Shown here: positions 7,094-14,727 of the stretch, piece after piece
How positions within the stretch are numbered: the first letter of the stretch is position 1
How the letters are laid out: each line of letters opens with the position of its first letter
Origin: a virus
IMG/VR virus record: IMGVR_UViG_3300013102_000088
Location: 1 to 20,230 of that record
Length of the DNA: 20,230 nt
Reading direction: 5' to 3' (one strand)
Notes under the pieces: generated by a model
Told to the model about the DNA's origin: nothing
The model's database searches: none
What the model saw: the letters and a program-made list of their open reading frames with translations, nothing else
Translations under genes and position numbers: made by a program

Positions 7094-8505
7094 TAGTCAC
7101 CCCATAGTGAAGAGAAGCCTGCGCTTTGCTGTGCTTGCTGTGCTGGTTGAGATTGCTGAACCGGTCGTGATGGTTGAGACTGAGCACCTCGATTTCCAAC
7201 ATCTACGCTGTACTGCTGGTTGTAGTTGTCGGTGTATTGCTGAATATCGCGCAGAGATTGCTGCATTGCTTCCGGGCTTGAGTAGTCGACCTGCGGCATA
7301 CCCTGAAAATACATCTTCGCTTCCGCTACGGTATTGATGCCTGATGCGCCCATATCCCTTGCTGCTGCGATGCCCTGATTCTGCATCTTGCCCTGAATGC
7401 GTTTGGTGGCATTGAATAACTGGCGCTGCTCACCGCCACCAAGACGGCTACGGACTTCTGCATCCCATGATGGAGAGCCATTACCACCTGTAACACCAGT
7501 CATGAAATCTAGCTTGTCAGTTGGAGCATTCAGGATTGCGTTAAGGTCTTTAGACATTGCGTAGTTTTGAGCTGAGGCAGCCGATGTTGCTGGCGCTGCG
7601 ATTGAGCTTGCAGGAACGCGAACGGTGTTTCCTGCGTTGTCTACGCCTTCATAGAAAGCGTTCTGACCAGCACCGTGAAGCTTGCCAACGATTTGCACTG
7701 TACGACCATCTGACAATTGTACGTTGCGCCCGTCGCTACCCGCGATACCAGATGCGTTAGCTCGCTGATTTGCCATATCCTGACCACGGCGAGCTGTAGC
7801 GGCTGATATATCCTGACCACGTGCGGTGATATTCTGACCTCGCGCAGTAAGAGATTCGCCAGCCTGATTGCTGCGGATAGTTTCGTTGAGCTTGTCGCGA
7901 TCAAGGGCCTGTCCAACAATCTTGTCCTGTGCATTGAAGTAATCAACAGGACCAAGTGCAGCCATTCCGAGGTGATCCACAAATTCACCGAACTGCTGCG
8001 GGTTTTGTTGATAGGTTTGTGCGACTTCTGCAGGGTCTAACCCAACTCGCTGTAGGTCTGCGGCGTTATTCTGCAGCCATGTGCCCATTGCTTCAGGGGA
8101 TGTAGCAGCTAAACGAGCAGCGGCAGCAAGATTACCAACAGTTGATCGCTGGTCTTCATCGACAAACTTCATGCCGTTTCGTACGGCATCTACCTGGTCA
8201 GGGAATTGTGCTGCTAGTTGGCGCATGGCATTGCGATCACCTGATGCGTAGGCCTGACCATAAGCTTGCTGGAATTGCTGCTTACGTTGCGCACCTTCCT
8301 GCTGTTTGTAGATATCCATCACAGAGCCAATTCCCTGCAATGCCTGCAAGCCAATGTTGTTACGTCCTGAGCGCTCGTCTTCGTTATTCTGCCGGATGAA
8401 TGCTAGCGCTGTATTTGCATCGCTGGCTTGTGGTGCGTTTGTATTTACCCCGCCAAGACCTGCCAGCAACCCACCCGGGTTACCTGACTGCTGCCATGTA
8501 GCCAT
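7093..8505 (-). CDS. 20: Gp20-like DNA ejection protein
   Basis: This 470-residue internal virion protein matches the length I recall for P22 gp20 (471) and has the same opening style (MATWQQSGNPGGLLAGLGG, then ASDANTALAFIRQNNEDERS). Gp20 is ejected with gp7 and gp16 and helps build the conduit through the envelope. The chain is rich in Gln, Ala and Asn. A helical middle is followed by three tandem ARGQ(N/D)(I/M)-type units at 221-243 (the third reads ARRGQDM), and the C-terminus is a Gln/Pro/Ser-rich tail (SQPSRPVQQSQPAQQAQQ) ending in FSSLWGD. AAGGGG precedes the ATG. The gene 7 stop is nine bases upstream, and the gene 16 start overlaps the stop by one base. Confidence 0.92.
   Translation of the reverse strand: MATWQQSGNPGGLLAGLGGVNTNAPQASDANTALAFIRQNNEDERSGRNNIGLQALQGIGSVMDIYKQQEGAQRKQQFQQAYGQAYASGDRNAMRQLAAQFPDQVDAVRNGMKFVDEDQRSTVGNLAAAARLAATSPEAMGTWLQNNAADLQRVGLDPAEVAQTYQQNPQQFGEFVDHLGMAALGPVDYFNAQDKIVGQALDRDKLNETIRSNQAGESLTARGQNITARGQDISAATARRGQDMANQRANASGIAGSDGRNVQLSDGRTVQIVGKLHGAGQNAFYEGVDNAGNTVRVPASSIAAPATSAASAQNYAMSKDLNAILNAPTDKLDFMTGVTGGNGSPSWDAEVRSRLGGGEQRQLFNATKRIQGKMQNQGIAAARDMGASGINTVAEAKMYFQGMPQVDYSSPEAMQQSLRDIQQYTDNYNQQYSVDVGNRGAQSQPSRPVQQSQPAQQAQQSAGFSSLWGD
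7779..7848 (-). repeat. ARGQ tandem repeat inside gene 20
   Basis: Three short units encode TARGQNI, TARGQDI and ARRGQDM at residues 220-243. At DNA level the units share a CGTGGTCAGGATAT-like core on the coding strand. This is a minor coding repeat, of interest as a place for length variation. Confidence 0.5.
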
Positions 8506-8514
8506 GATATCCCC

Positions 8515-9165
8515 TTAGAAAAGTGAACCAAGCAGCCCAACACCTGCGCCGATTGCAGTGCCCCAGCCTGGCATAATCGCAGTTCCAGCCATAGCACCTG
8601 ATGCCGCACCACCAAGAGCAGACTGGAATGTTGATGGCCTGTTTGCTCCTGCCGCCGCTGCATTTGCCTGCTGCTGGTATAACTGACTAGCGTTGTTTGC
8701 GTAGTTCTGTCCTGCTGTAGCCTGACCGGTCAAGGCTCCAAGCCCAATATTTGCCAGATTCTGGTAGTTGTTCATCTGACCTGAAAGCCAGTTCTGACCG
8801 AGTGTTGGAGCAATGGCAGCCAACTGATTACTGGTTGCAGTAGAGCCAAGTCCGCCAGTTGCTTCGGCGGCATTAAGGCTTTGGTATCGAGCCTGATTAG
8901 CCAGGTCTTTATATTGCTGGGATCCGTAATACTGATTTAACGCATTACCCTGCCCTTGTAGCGTGGAAAGGTTCTGCAACTGAGAGACATACTGTTGGGC
9001 GAGTGGAGTGAACGGTGCAAGGTTCTGCATGTTCGTCTGCCACATTTCGCGCTGCAGCTCGATACCCTTCTTGGTTGCATCTGCCTGTGCGCCAGCTCCA
9101 CCATCCCCTCCCTTCTGATACACCGCATTGTTGAGGTGTTTATGGGCAATCTGATGAATTAGCAT
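8515..9165 (-). CDS. 7: Gp7-like DNA ejection protein with N-terminal propeptide
   Basis: This 216-residue protein corresponds to P22 gp7 (229), the third ejected virion protein, now thought to form part of the outer-membrane side of the conduit. In P22 the first 20 residues are removed and the mature protein begins KGGKGG. Here KGGDGG occurs at 18-23 after a 17-residue leader (MLIHQIAHKHLNNAVYQ), so processing before Lys18 is likely. The middle is helical and Gln/Asn-rich (SQLQNLSTLQGQGNALNQYY), and the centre carries AEATGGLGSTATSNQLAAIA, essentially as in P22. The C-terminus is a Gly/Ala-rich hydrophobic tail ending GLLGSLF, again as in P22. A strong GAGGAG lies seven bases before the ATG. 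The start lies inside gene 14, overlapping by 26 bases. Confidence 0.92.
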   Translation of the reverse strand: MLIHQIAHKHLNNAVYQKGGDGGAGAQADATKKGIELQREMWQTNMQNLAPFTPLAQQYVSQLQNLSTLQGQGNALNQYYGSQQYKDLANQARYQSLNAAEATGGLGSTATSNQLAAIAPTLGQNWLSGQMNNYQNLANIGLGALTGQATAGQNYANNASQLYQQQANAAAAGANRPSTFQSALGGAASGAMAGTAIMPGWGTAIGAGVGLLGSLF

Positions 9166-9619
9166 TTAATAGCTCCTCATATTTCGAGCGAGGTAATTGA
9201 TAGAGAGTGATTCCGACAGGTTTCCCATTGCTCATATACGCGTCGTCAAGGTGACCAATGCGCGTAGCACCAAGCAGACGAATCAGGGCTCGTCCATATT
9301 TTGTGGTGTCGGGAACCATCGTGACGCTGTTCAGGAATGGGGAGTTATCGAGAAGCCATTTGCAGAATAAACGGTGACCATTGAGGGCGTATTCACCACG
9401 AAAGCCAGGAGAATAGATGGCGTGGCATTCAACGACGCTGTGCCAGAAGTTTCGCACTTCGTGAACACCAGCCAGCAAGATTCCTTCGTAGATGCCGAGA
9501 TATACCGCATCAGGCTTGATGAAGTATTTGTCTCCGCTGTCTACGATATTTCCTGTGTTTTCTGGATTATTTAGAAATTCTGCAAGCTTCACCGGATTAT
9601 CGATGAGCTTTATTTGCAT
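9140..9619 (-). CDS. 14: Gp14-like assembly protein with GNAT-like fold
   Basis: This 159-residue protein occupies the gene 14 position between the tail needle gene and gene 7. In P22, gene 14 is needed to make infectious particles; its exact biochemical role is not settled. The sequence has the conserved run AGVHEVRNFWHS, CHAIYSPGFRGEYALNGHRL and LPRSKYEEL that I recall from the Sf6/P22 homologues (DUF2824). The order strand - GFRGEYA - helix - LLGATRIGHLDDAY resembles GNAT acetyltransferases, although no acetylation function is established for this family. The start forms a TAATG overlap with the gene 26 stop, and no strong Shine-Dalgarno is visible, so translation probably depends on re-initiation after gene 26. 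Confidence 0.88.
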   Translation of the reverse strand: MQIKLIDNPVKLAEFLNNPENTGNIVDSGDKYFIKPDAVYLGIYEGILLAGVHEVRNFWHSVVECHAIYSPGFRGEYALNGHRLFCKWLLDNSPFLNSVTMVPDTTKYGRALIRLLGATRIGHLDDAYMSNGKPVGITLYQLPRSKYEELLNANSSDCP

Positions 9620-10344
9620 TATGCGTTTATCAACCCGTGACCGGATGTTGCTCCTAATGCTGTCTGTAAGGCAACCGCAAGCTGTCTTACCTGCTGCAGG
9701 CCTGTAGCTATAGCCTGAACCTCTGACTGCGTGTAAGTAGCGCTCACGGTGTATGTAGTGCTGCCATTGATACCAGCCTTTGACGCTGTTCCAGTGGATG
9801 CAGTCCAGCCAGTATTGCGAGCACCTACGACCTTCGTTCCGCCTACAGAGTAAGATGATGCTACGTTAAGGGGGGATGCCAGTGTTTGCGATGCTACTGC
9901 AGATTTCGAAACGTAGTCGCCCTGAAGGGTTGTAATATTTCCCTCTGCTGTAGTGACGCGTGTATCAATCGATGAAACGTTGGACTGCAGCGTTGAAACA
10001 TCAGCCTGAAGAGTTGTGATATTTCCTTCAGAGGTCGTAACTCTTACCGATAGCGCTGAAATTGCAGAGGTGTTTCCGGTGATGCGGATTTCGTGATCGT
10101 CCACTTCAACACGTAAGGCTGAAATCCTGCTCTCGTGGTCAGCAAGGATGACGTCCTGCTCTTCGTTCTTTACCGTCGCCTCATAAGCAAGCTCACCAGC
10201 ATTGTTAGCAGCGTTAGCTATGCTGAGCATGTCGGTATTTTGCTGGATTATGTATAGGCGGTATGGCTGACTGAATGTATTGGGAAGGATTGATGAGTCA
10301 ACGCGGCGTGATTGCACGTTAACCTTTACCGGTTCATCTGCCAT
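9619..10344 (-). CDS. 26: Gp26-like tail needle
   Basis: This 241-residue trimeric needle plugs the portal/tail channel and is thought to penetrate the outer membrane during infection. The N-terminus (VDSSILPNTFSQPYRLYII) is the conserved portal-plug segment. A long coiled coil follows at about 50-145, with clear heptads and an internal duplication of the unit VTTSEGNITTLQ / VTTAEGNITTLQ at 102 and 130. The tip (YVSKSAVASQTLASPLNVAS, then YSVGGTKVVGARNTGWTAS) is of P22 type rather than the knob of Sf6. P22 gp26 has 233 residues, so this one is slightly longer. An in-frame ATG at 10365 exists, but the ATG at 10344 has AAGGA at good spacing, overlaps the gene 10 stop as ATGA, and gives the family N-terminus MAD. 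Confidence 0.94.
   Translation of the reverse strand: MADEPVKVNVQSRRVDSSILPNTFSQPYRLYIIQQNTDMLSIANAANNAGELAYEATVKNEEQDVILADHESRISALRVEVDDHEIRITGNTSAISALSVRVTTSEGNITTLQADVSTLQSNVSSIDTRVTTAEGNITTLQGDYVSKSAVASQTLASPLNVASSYSVGGTKVVGARNTGWTASTGTASKAGINGSTTYTVSATYTQSEVQAIATGLQQVRQLAVALQTALGATSGHGLINA
9921..10047 (-). repeat. 84-base duplication in the tail needle coiled coil
   Basis: The segment at 9921-9963 (starting CCTGAAG) recurs with substitutions at 10005-10047. The offset of 84 bases equals 28 residues, exactly four heptads. It encodes RVTTSEGNITTLQAD and RVTTAEGNITTLQGD. The register is therefore preserved, as expected if the needle shaft grew by an in-phase duplication. Confidence 0.6.
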
Positions 10345-11765
10345 CACTCTATCCTTACCTGGCACCCGCTAAGCGTAACAGGTGATGAGGTGATAATTCG
10401 TATCTTGAACCCGATGTTTTTTCGAATTCGACCCAGTCGTTTCCAGATAGCTCGCTGGTCATAACGGAATGGAGCGTTCCAGGGAATCATCTGCTCGCGT
10501 CCGTAGTTAATCCCATCCGTAGTGGCCGAGATAAACATGCGTTCTGCGTACTGTGATACTCCTGTGCTGGATTCAAGCTCAAAATCGAAAACGCGGGCGT
10601 TGTCTGCCTTAAACAGCGGCGTATAGAGCAAATGCTCCTGCTGCTCTGTATACTGGCTGGATATAGCTTTATCCATTACGCCCAACTGACTTGTTAGCTT
10701 ATCGCCGCAGGTGATCGTGTTACCCTCATACACGAGGTCAACCGCGCGATATACATCATCGCTGAATCCTGTTTTGAGGATTGCCCACTGAGCACCACCC
10801 TGAGTTACTGAGCCGTCATAAACCATTACGTGACGAGGAAGGTGGATAATCAGTAACTCATGAGCTTCGAAACGCGTTGTTTCCATGTATGCTGAAGCAA
10901 GTTCATCTGCACTGTAGCTCTGCAGGATCTTCTCCACGGTTGAAGTGGCTATCTGCTGGACAGCACCTGAGTTAATCAGGTAAACAGATGGTGCGCCGGT
11001 TGCCGGATGACTGATGATTGCGTGAGTATCGGCATACTTCGTTTTGCAGTACGTTCCAGCAATGCCCTTCTGAACCATCATCGAAGGCTGGCTCTGGTAT
11101 ATAGCCACGCCCACAGCAGAAGCGTTTCCTGTCAGGTTGAAATACTCAATGGTCGAAGTTCCAAAGCACACTACAAAATCACGCCAATTATCAATGCCAA
11201 TAATGCCATCTGGCTGACTTTCTGCCCGGTACTCAGCTGCGTAACGGTCGGGCTTTGACTCATCCTCCAGGTCGCTTATAAAAAATGAGTCTGTTCCGTC
11301 CTTACTCCATATATAACGCGATCTGTTTCTGCATAAATCTCGCAACAGACCCAAATCGTATTGAACATACCCTGTTGATGTTGCCCAGTTAGAAAGAGCT
11401 TTCGTCGTCCCGTCATAACGGTAGAGGATCATCGTTCCGTTTGCACCAACCGCCTGGCTATTGTAACTGCAGGCCATACTTACTCTGTCAACTCCAGTTA
11501 CATCTCCAGCATCTTCACCTGATTTATAGAGCTTAGGACCACAAACGCGATAAACAGCATTCTCATGCGTGTTATACATCGCGCCACGGCTCACCCCTGC
11601 AACATCTTGGAGCTTCTTAATGCCGGGGAATGAGCGCAGATAGCCGTTAGAGTTGAGCACCTCTTTCGGCGTTGCCAGCATGTTCACCGGCAGGAAATCA
11701 ACATAATCGGCATTGGTGAAGTCTTTGCCGACGCCCTTCATCAATGGAAGCTGCTGAACTGGCAT
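10344..11765 (-). CDS. 10: Gp10-like tail hub / packaged-DNA stabilisation protein
   Basis: This 473-residue protein matches P22 gp10 (472), the hexameric tail hub that binds below gp4 and carries the needle and tailspikes. Conserved landmarks are the start [98 protein letters not shown] and SATTDGINYGREQMI. The end SPVTLSGCQVRIE is also as in P22. The composition is beta-rich throughout, consistent with the six-bladed propeller-like fold described for this family. GGGAG lies six bases before the ATG. The start overlaps the gene 4 stop by one base (TAATG), and the stop overlaps the gene 26 start (ATGA), so the three tail accessory genes are tightly coupled. Confidence 0.95.
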   Translation of the reverse strand: MPVQQLPLMKGVGKDFTNADYVDFLPVNMLATPKEVLNSNGYLRSFPGIKKLQDVAGVSRGAMYNTHENAVYRVCGPKLYKSGEDAGDVTGVDRVSMACSYNSQAVGANGTMILYRYDGTTKALSNWATSTGYVQYDLGLLRDLCRNRSRYIWSKDGTDSFFISDLEDESKPDRYAAEYRAESQPDGIIGIDNWRDFVVCFGTSTIEYFNLTGNASAVGVAIYQSQPSMMVQKGIAGTYCKTKYADTHAIISHPATGAPSVYLINSGAVQQIATSTVEKILQSYSADELASAYMETTRFEAHELLIIHLPRHVMVYDGSVTQGGAQWAILKTGFSDDVYRAVDLVYEGNTITCGDKLTSQLGVMDKAISSQYTEQQEHLLYTPLFKADNARVFDFELESSTGVSQYAERMFISATTDGINYGREQMIPWNAPFRYDQRAIWKRLGRIRKNIGFKIRIITSSPVTLSGCQVRIE

Positions 11766-12268
11766 TATTCGCTCCCGTTATCACATGGTTCCTTGCGCCG
11801 GTAAAAATTCCAGCCGTTATAGGTGGCAAGTCTGTTTCCACTGCCAACAGGCATACGGTTTGGATAACCGGACTTACATTTAGCTCTGCTTGCGCGTGAC
11901 ATGGCTGACTGTTTGATCAGTCGCTCTTTGCCATATCTCGCAGTGGTGATGATTTTTGCAGTTGGCTCTACCGCGTAATCAGGCGCAATCCTGATCGCAA
12001 GATTGTGAAACACAGCACTGAGCTTTCCGGTTGTGAGCCCGTGGGCATCGCCTGGGTCTGGAGCAACATCATCAGCAGAGAAGATGTAACCTGCATCGAT
12101 TCCCGGCGTATCATCGCTACCTTCAAACCACTCAGCCATCATCATTTCGAGGTCATTAACCCCATCTTCCATGGACTGAGGTTCGACATCGGTTAGCGTG
12201 GCATTCGAGGCGACGCCCAACTTACGTAACGCAGCGAGAACGAGATCGCCTTTAGTCGTGAAATTCAT
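11765..12268 (-). CDS. 4: Gp4-like tail adaptor / DNA stabilisation protein
   Basis: This 167-residue protein matches P22 gp4 (166), the first factor added to the portal after packaging. It forms a dodecameric ring that closes the channel and gives gp10 its binding site. The core [60 protein letters not shown] and [11 protein letters not shown] is typical of the family. In P22, gp4 has also been reported to have cell-wall hydrolase activity; nothing here confirms that. The start lies 17 bases inside the 72-residue gene upstream. The Shine-Dalgarno is weak (AAGGCGGA), so translation coupling is likely. The C-terminus is more basic and Cys-containing ([19 protein letters not shown]). Confidence 0.94.
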   Translation of the reverse strand: MNFTTKGDLVLAALRKLGVASNATLTDVEPQSMEDGVNDLEMMMAEWFEGSDDTPGIDAGYIFSADDVAPDPGDAHGLTTGKLSAVFHNLAIRIAPDYAVEPTAKIITTARYGKERLIKQSAMSRASRAKCKSGYPNRMPVGSGNRLATYNGWNFYRRKEPCDNGSE

Positions 12269-12470
12269 CTGTTTCCGCCTTAGGTTTGCGACCTGGCTTT
12301 TTGCGTTCTTTCTTCTCTGGCTCTGCGTCTTCTTTCAGAAGGTCGTCAGGGTGAGCAACCCAGCCAGCATCAAGGTATTCAGCCAAATCCTCTTCTGGAA
12401 TAATTTCCCAGTCATAAGCAACGCCTTTCCAGACTCTGTTATCACCGCGGCGATATACCATTTGCGTCAT
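12252..12470 (-). CDS. Small protein of unknown function between coat and gene 4
   Basis: This 72-residue gene sits between coat and tail adaptor, a position where P22-like phages often carry a small ORF. The N-terminal half looks like a compact beta/alpha domain ([39 protein letters not shown]). The YLxxGWVxHPDDL pattern recurs in small proteins near head genes of many tailed phages. The C-terminal third is strongly charged, with a Lys/Arg cluster [12 protein letters not shown] at 53-64 that includes an AT-hook-like PGRKPK. DNA or nucleocapsid contact is possible but unproven. GGAG lies six bases before the ATG. The gene follows the coat hairpin and overlaps gene 4 by 17 bases, so its expression should be linked to gp4. 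I do not recognise a named function. Confidence 0.75.
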   Translation of the reverse strand: MTQMVYRRGDNRVWKGVAYDWEIIPEEDLAEYLDAGWVAHPDDLLKEDAEPEKKERKKPGRKPKAETDEFHD

Positions 12471-12487
12471 GATTTACTCCAAAGACG

Positions 12488-12507
12488 AAAGGGGCCGAAG
12501 CCCCTTT
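12488..12507 (-). terminator. cUUCGg hairpin just after the coat gene (attenuator?)
   Basis: An 8-base perfect stem, AAAGGGGC with GCCCCUUU in the minus-strand RNA, closes a UUCG loop and begins two bases after the coat stop codon. C(UUCG)G is an exceptionally stable tetraloop. The run after the stem is CGUCUUU rather than a clean U-tract, so partial termination or protection of coat mRNA from 3' decay fits better than full termination. All tail genes lie downstream. Confidence 0.65.
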
Positions 12508-12509
12508 GT

Positions 12510-13799
12510 TTACGCCTGGTCAGCCAGACCTACACCGATTGACTCTGGACGGGTGGCATTGACGCCATACCACACAGCGATACGGCACAGGCCAGACAGA
12601 GTGCTGATATCACCCTGAGTAGCGAAGATACCGTTCAGTCCAACTTCCGGGATGGTGAATGACTTGGTTTTCATGCCAGCAAACAGTTCGTGGTTAGCCG
12701 GGATTGGCTGGCTCACGATACGGATTGAGTCATCCGCCCAGAACACGTTGGTACGCGTAGTTGTGGTATTGAGCACGTTCACTACCATGCTGTTAGCCAG
12801 CGAGGTGTTCACGTTGGCATAAGCACGTTGCTCAGGTGACAGCGCGGTATCATCCAGTGCAATCGGCTTCGGCGTGATTTCGATGTGAGTGCCATCGATA
12901 ACGCGAACCACAGAGAAAGTGGCGTCATTGGTCAGAACATTCTTAGCCATCTGCGACAAGAACTTCACTCCGGTGAAGCTAATTTTGTCGCCACGCTTCA
13001 GGCCGGTAGTAGCAGACAGGGTCACTGTTGCCAGACGGTTATCCACGTTGCGCTTATTACCATCAGCATCCAAATCCCACGCAACAGGCTGGAATTTCTG
13101 TGCGCCGCTAACAGTCAGCCCGGTAGCAGTTGACGCATTCAGTACTGGAAGCTTAGGAGAGCGCAGAACGTCATCAAATCCAGCAACCTGACGTTGGATA
13201 GTGCCGTTTTTGTACGCTTCTTCAGGAATGCGGCCAAACATGTCGCGGTTAATCAGATCGTGACCGGCTGCCTTGTAGTCTTTCGGGTTGAAGAAGTACG
13301 ACAGACCTGAATCGCGATTCAGTTCGCGAGAGAACATGATTTCTTCTGCGTCTGCTACGAAATCCCAGCCACTACCTGCTGCAGTGCCGATTGGGTCATC
13401 ACTGGTAACCACCAGAGAGCCCATTTCAGCAGCCAGGTTAGCTACTTTCACTTCGCAGTTGCTCGCCAGCTTCTTGGCGGCCGCGTTGATACGACGACGA
13501 TATGAGGTTTCATCTCGCAGGTCATCAGCGCGTAACTGGAAGAAGTCGTTATCGGGCTCACCAAGACTTACCGGAACGTTAAGCTCCAGAATGCCAGTTG
13601 ATTGACCTGTCAGGTCCCAGCCTTCCTGAGTTGGTGATTCCTGCTCAACAGGCATCCAGATGGTGTTGCTTGAACGCTGCATTTCTGCAGCAGGTGGGGT
13701 GTACTTACCGGCCTTTTGAGCCATAGGGGTGAGACTGGTGATGGTTTCGATTACTTCATCGATAGCCAGAGTCACCATTTGACCTTCGTTAAGAGCCAT
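12510..13799 (-). CDS. 5: Major coat protein (P22-type HK97 fold)
   Basis: This 429-residue shell protein is closely similar to P22 gp5 (430). Recognisable blocks are [88 protein letters not shown], and the end [20 protein letters not shown]. The inserted I-domain (about 223-345 in P22) is present, including [18 protein letters not shown] and [13 protein letters not shown]. About 415 copies build the T=7 procapsid with scaffold gp8 and then expand on packaging. AAGGA lies eight bases before the ATG, which overlaps the scaffold stop by one base (TAATG). A strong hairpin follows the stop. The sequence is clearly of the P22 coat branch, not the Sf6 or CUS-3 branches as I remember them. Confidence 0.97.
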   Translation of the reverse strand: MALNEGQMVTLAIDEVIETITSLTPMAQKAGKYTPPAAEMQRSSNTIWMPVEQESPTQEGWDLTGQSTGILELNVPVSLGEPDNDFFQLRADDLRDETSYRRRINAAAKKLASNCEVKVANLAAEMGSLVVTSDDPIGTAAGSGWDFVADAEEIMFSRELNRDSGLSYFFNPKDYKAAGHDLINRDMFGRIPEEAYKNGTIQRQVAGFDDVLRSPKLPVLNASTATGLTVSGAQKFQPVAWDLDADGNKRNVDNRLATVTLSATTGLKRGDKISFTGVKFLSQMAKNVLTNDATFSVVRVIDGTHIEITPKPIALDDTALSPEQRAYANVNTSLANSMVVNVLNTTTTRTNVFWADDSIRIVSQPIPANHELFAGMKTKSFTIPEVGLNGIFATQGDISTLSGLCRIAVWYGVNATRPESIGVGLADQA

Positions 13800-14716
13800 T
13801 ATCGGATTCCTTGTAATTGTTTCTTAATCTTGCGGTATGTCTCTACGTCGCCCTTGCTTGATGCTTCTTCCATCTTCTTCTTGAGTGCAGCCACGCTGGC
13901 AGCCACAACTTCACCAGTGATGGGCTCATCTACAGGGGGGGCGCTTGATATCTGCTTACCGCGAGGTTTGAGAGTTAAACGTTCTGAGAGTCGAGCGAGT
14001 TCAATCAGCGCTAGCTGCCCATCCATCGACATCAGTTGACGGACCTTCTCTGGGTTTGCTCCCAGGTGATAAACGAGCTCAGCGGATTTGCCGGGGAATA
14101 AACGCATAATGTCGATGCCAATCTGTGGTGGAACCAACTGCATAAATGCGTCTTCTTTTTCCTGATAATCAGGAATGTTTAGCTTCTCGGCAGAGTCGTA
14201 GTGCTGGCGGGCAGCCTCGACGTATTGCGTTGATTGCTGGGTATAGTCCTGAGTCCTGCGCCCTTGCTCAGCAACAGCATTGCTTCTGGCATCCTGTGCT
14301 TTCAGGTTCCATTCGTTATTAGCCTGTTGCAGCGCAGCCATAGCCATGGCGGTGTCGCCGTTGTACTTGCCGTACAGCGCGTCATCACCAAGGTAGTCAT
14401 TAACGTTTGGCTGGGGAGGAAGGTCTGGATTAACCCGGAGGTTCTCCGGCAATTCACCGCGCTTAACTGCTTCTGCCGCTTGCTCAAGCTCGCGTTGACG
14501 CTTGCGTTCTAGGCGGCGCTGTGCAAATTGCGCATTGGTTGCCGGGTCTTGTTTTGGTTTTGCCTCATCGTCTTTCAGGACGATCTCAAAGCCCTCATCA
14601 TGCCCTGCGTTGTCATTGGCATTATCGACAACTGAGCCATCAGCAGATGCCGCTGCTTGATTGCCGGACGTGTTTAAGCCTTCAGCTTCCTGAATTTCGG
14701 TGGTTTCTGGGTACAT
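13799..14716 (-). CDS. 8: Scaffolding protein
   Basis: This 305-residue scaffold (P22 gp8 has 303) directs procapsid assembly and exits intact before packaging. Features are an acidic disordered N-terminus ([17 protein letters not shown]), a basic stretch [14 protein letters not shown], an extended helical middle ([40 protein letters not shown]), the conserved [15 protein letters not shown], and a C-terminal helix-loop-helix ([20 protein letters not shown], then [11 protein letters not shown]). The basic C-terminus is the coat-binding site in P22. Residues around 105-135 ([20 protein letters not shown]) differ from my memory of P22 while the flanks agree, a local mosaic patch. AGAGAG precedes the ATG. 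In P22 the gp8 level is self-regulated; nothing in the DNA here shows how. Confidence 0.95.
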   Translation of the reverse strand: MYPETTEIQEAEGLNTSGNQAAASADGSVVDNANDNAGHDEGFEIVLKDDEAKPKQDPATNAQFAQRRLERKRQRELEQAAEAVKRGELPENLRVNPDLPPQPNVNDYLGDDALYGKYNGDTAMAMAALQQANNEWNLKAQDARSNAVAEQGRRTQDYTQQSTQYVEAARQHYDSAEKLNIPDYQEKEDAFMQLVPPQIGIDIMRLFPGKSAELVYHLGANPEKVRQLMSMDGQLALIELARLSERLTLKPRGKQISSAPPVDEPITGEVVAASVAALKKKMEEASSKGDVETYRKIKKQLQGIR

Positions 14717-14727
14717 ATAACTCTCTC

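Noticed and set aside
7641-7988. 115-residue minus-strand ORF within gene 20
   Set aside because: It lies in another frame of gene 20 on the same strand, with a composition expected from a frame-shifted Gln/Ala-rich gene.
10345-10365. Seven-residue extension of the tail needle
   Set aside because: The ATG at 10344 overlaps the gene 10 stop as ATGA, has AAGGA at good spacing, and gives the usual MAD start.
12198-12542. 114-residue plus-strand ORF across gene 4, the 72-residue gene and the coat 3' end
   Set aside because: It runs antisense through three supported genes and the coat hairpin, has no good ribosome site, and is a mirror of their codon bias.
13716-14039. 107-residue plus-strand ORF over the scaffold-coat junction
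   Set aside because: It is antisense to two highly conserved genes and has no independent start signals.
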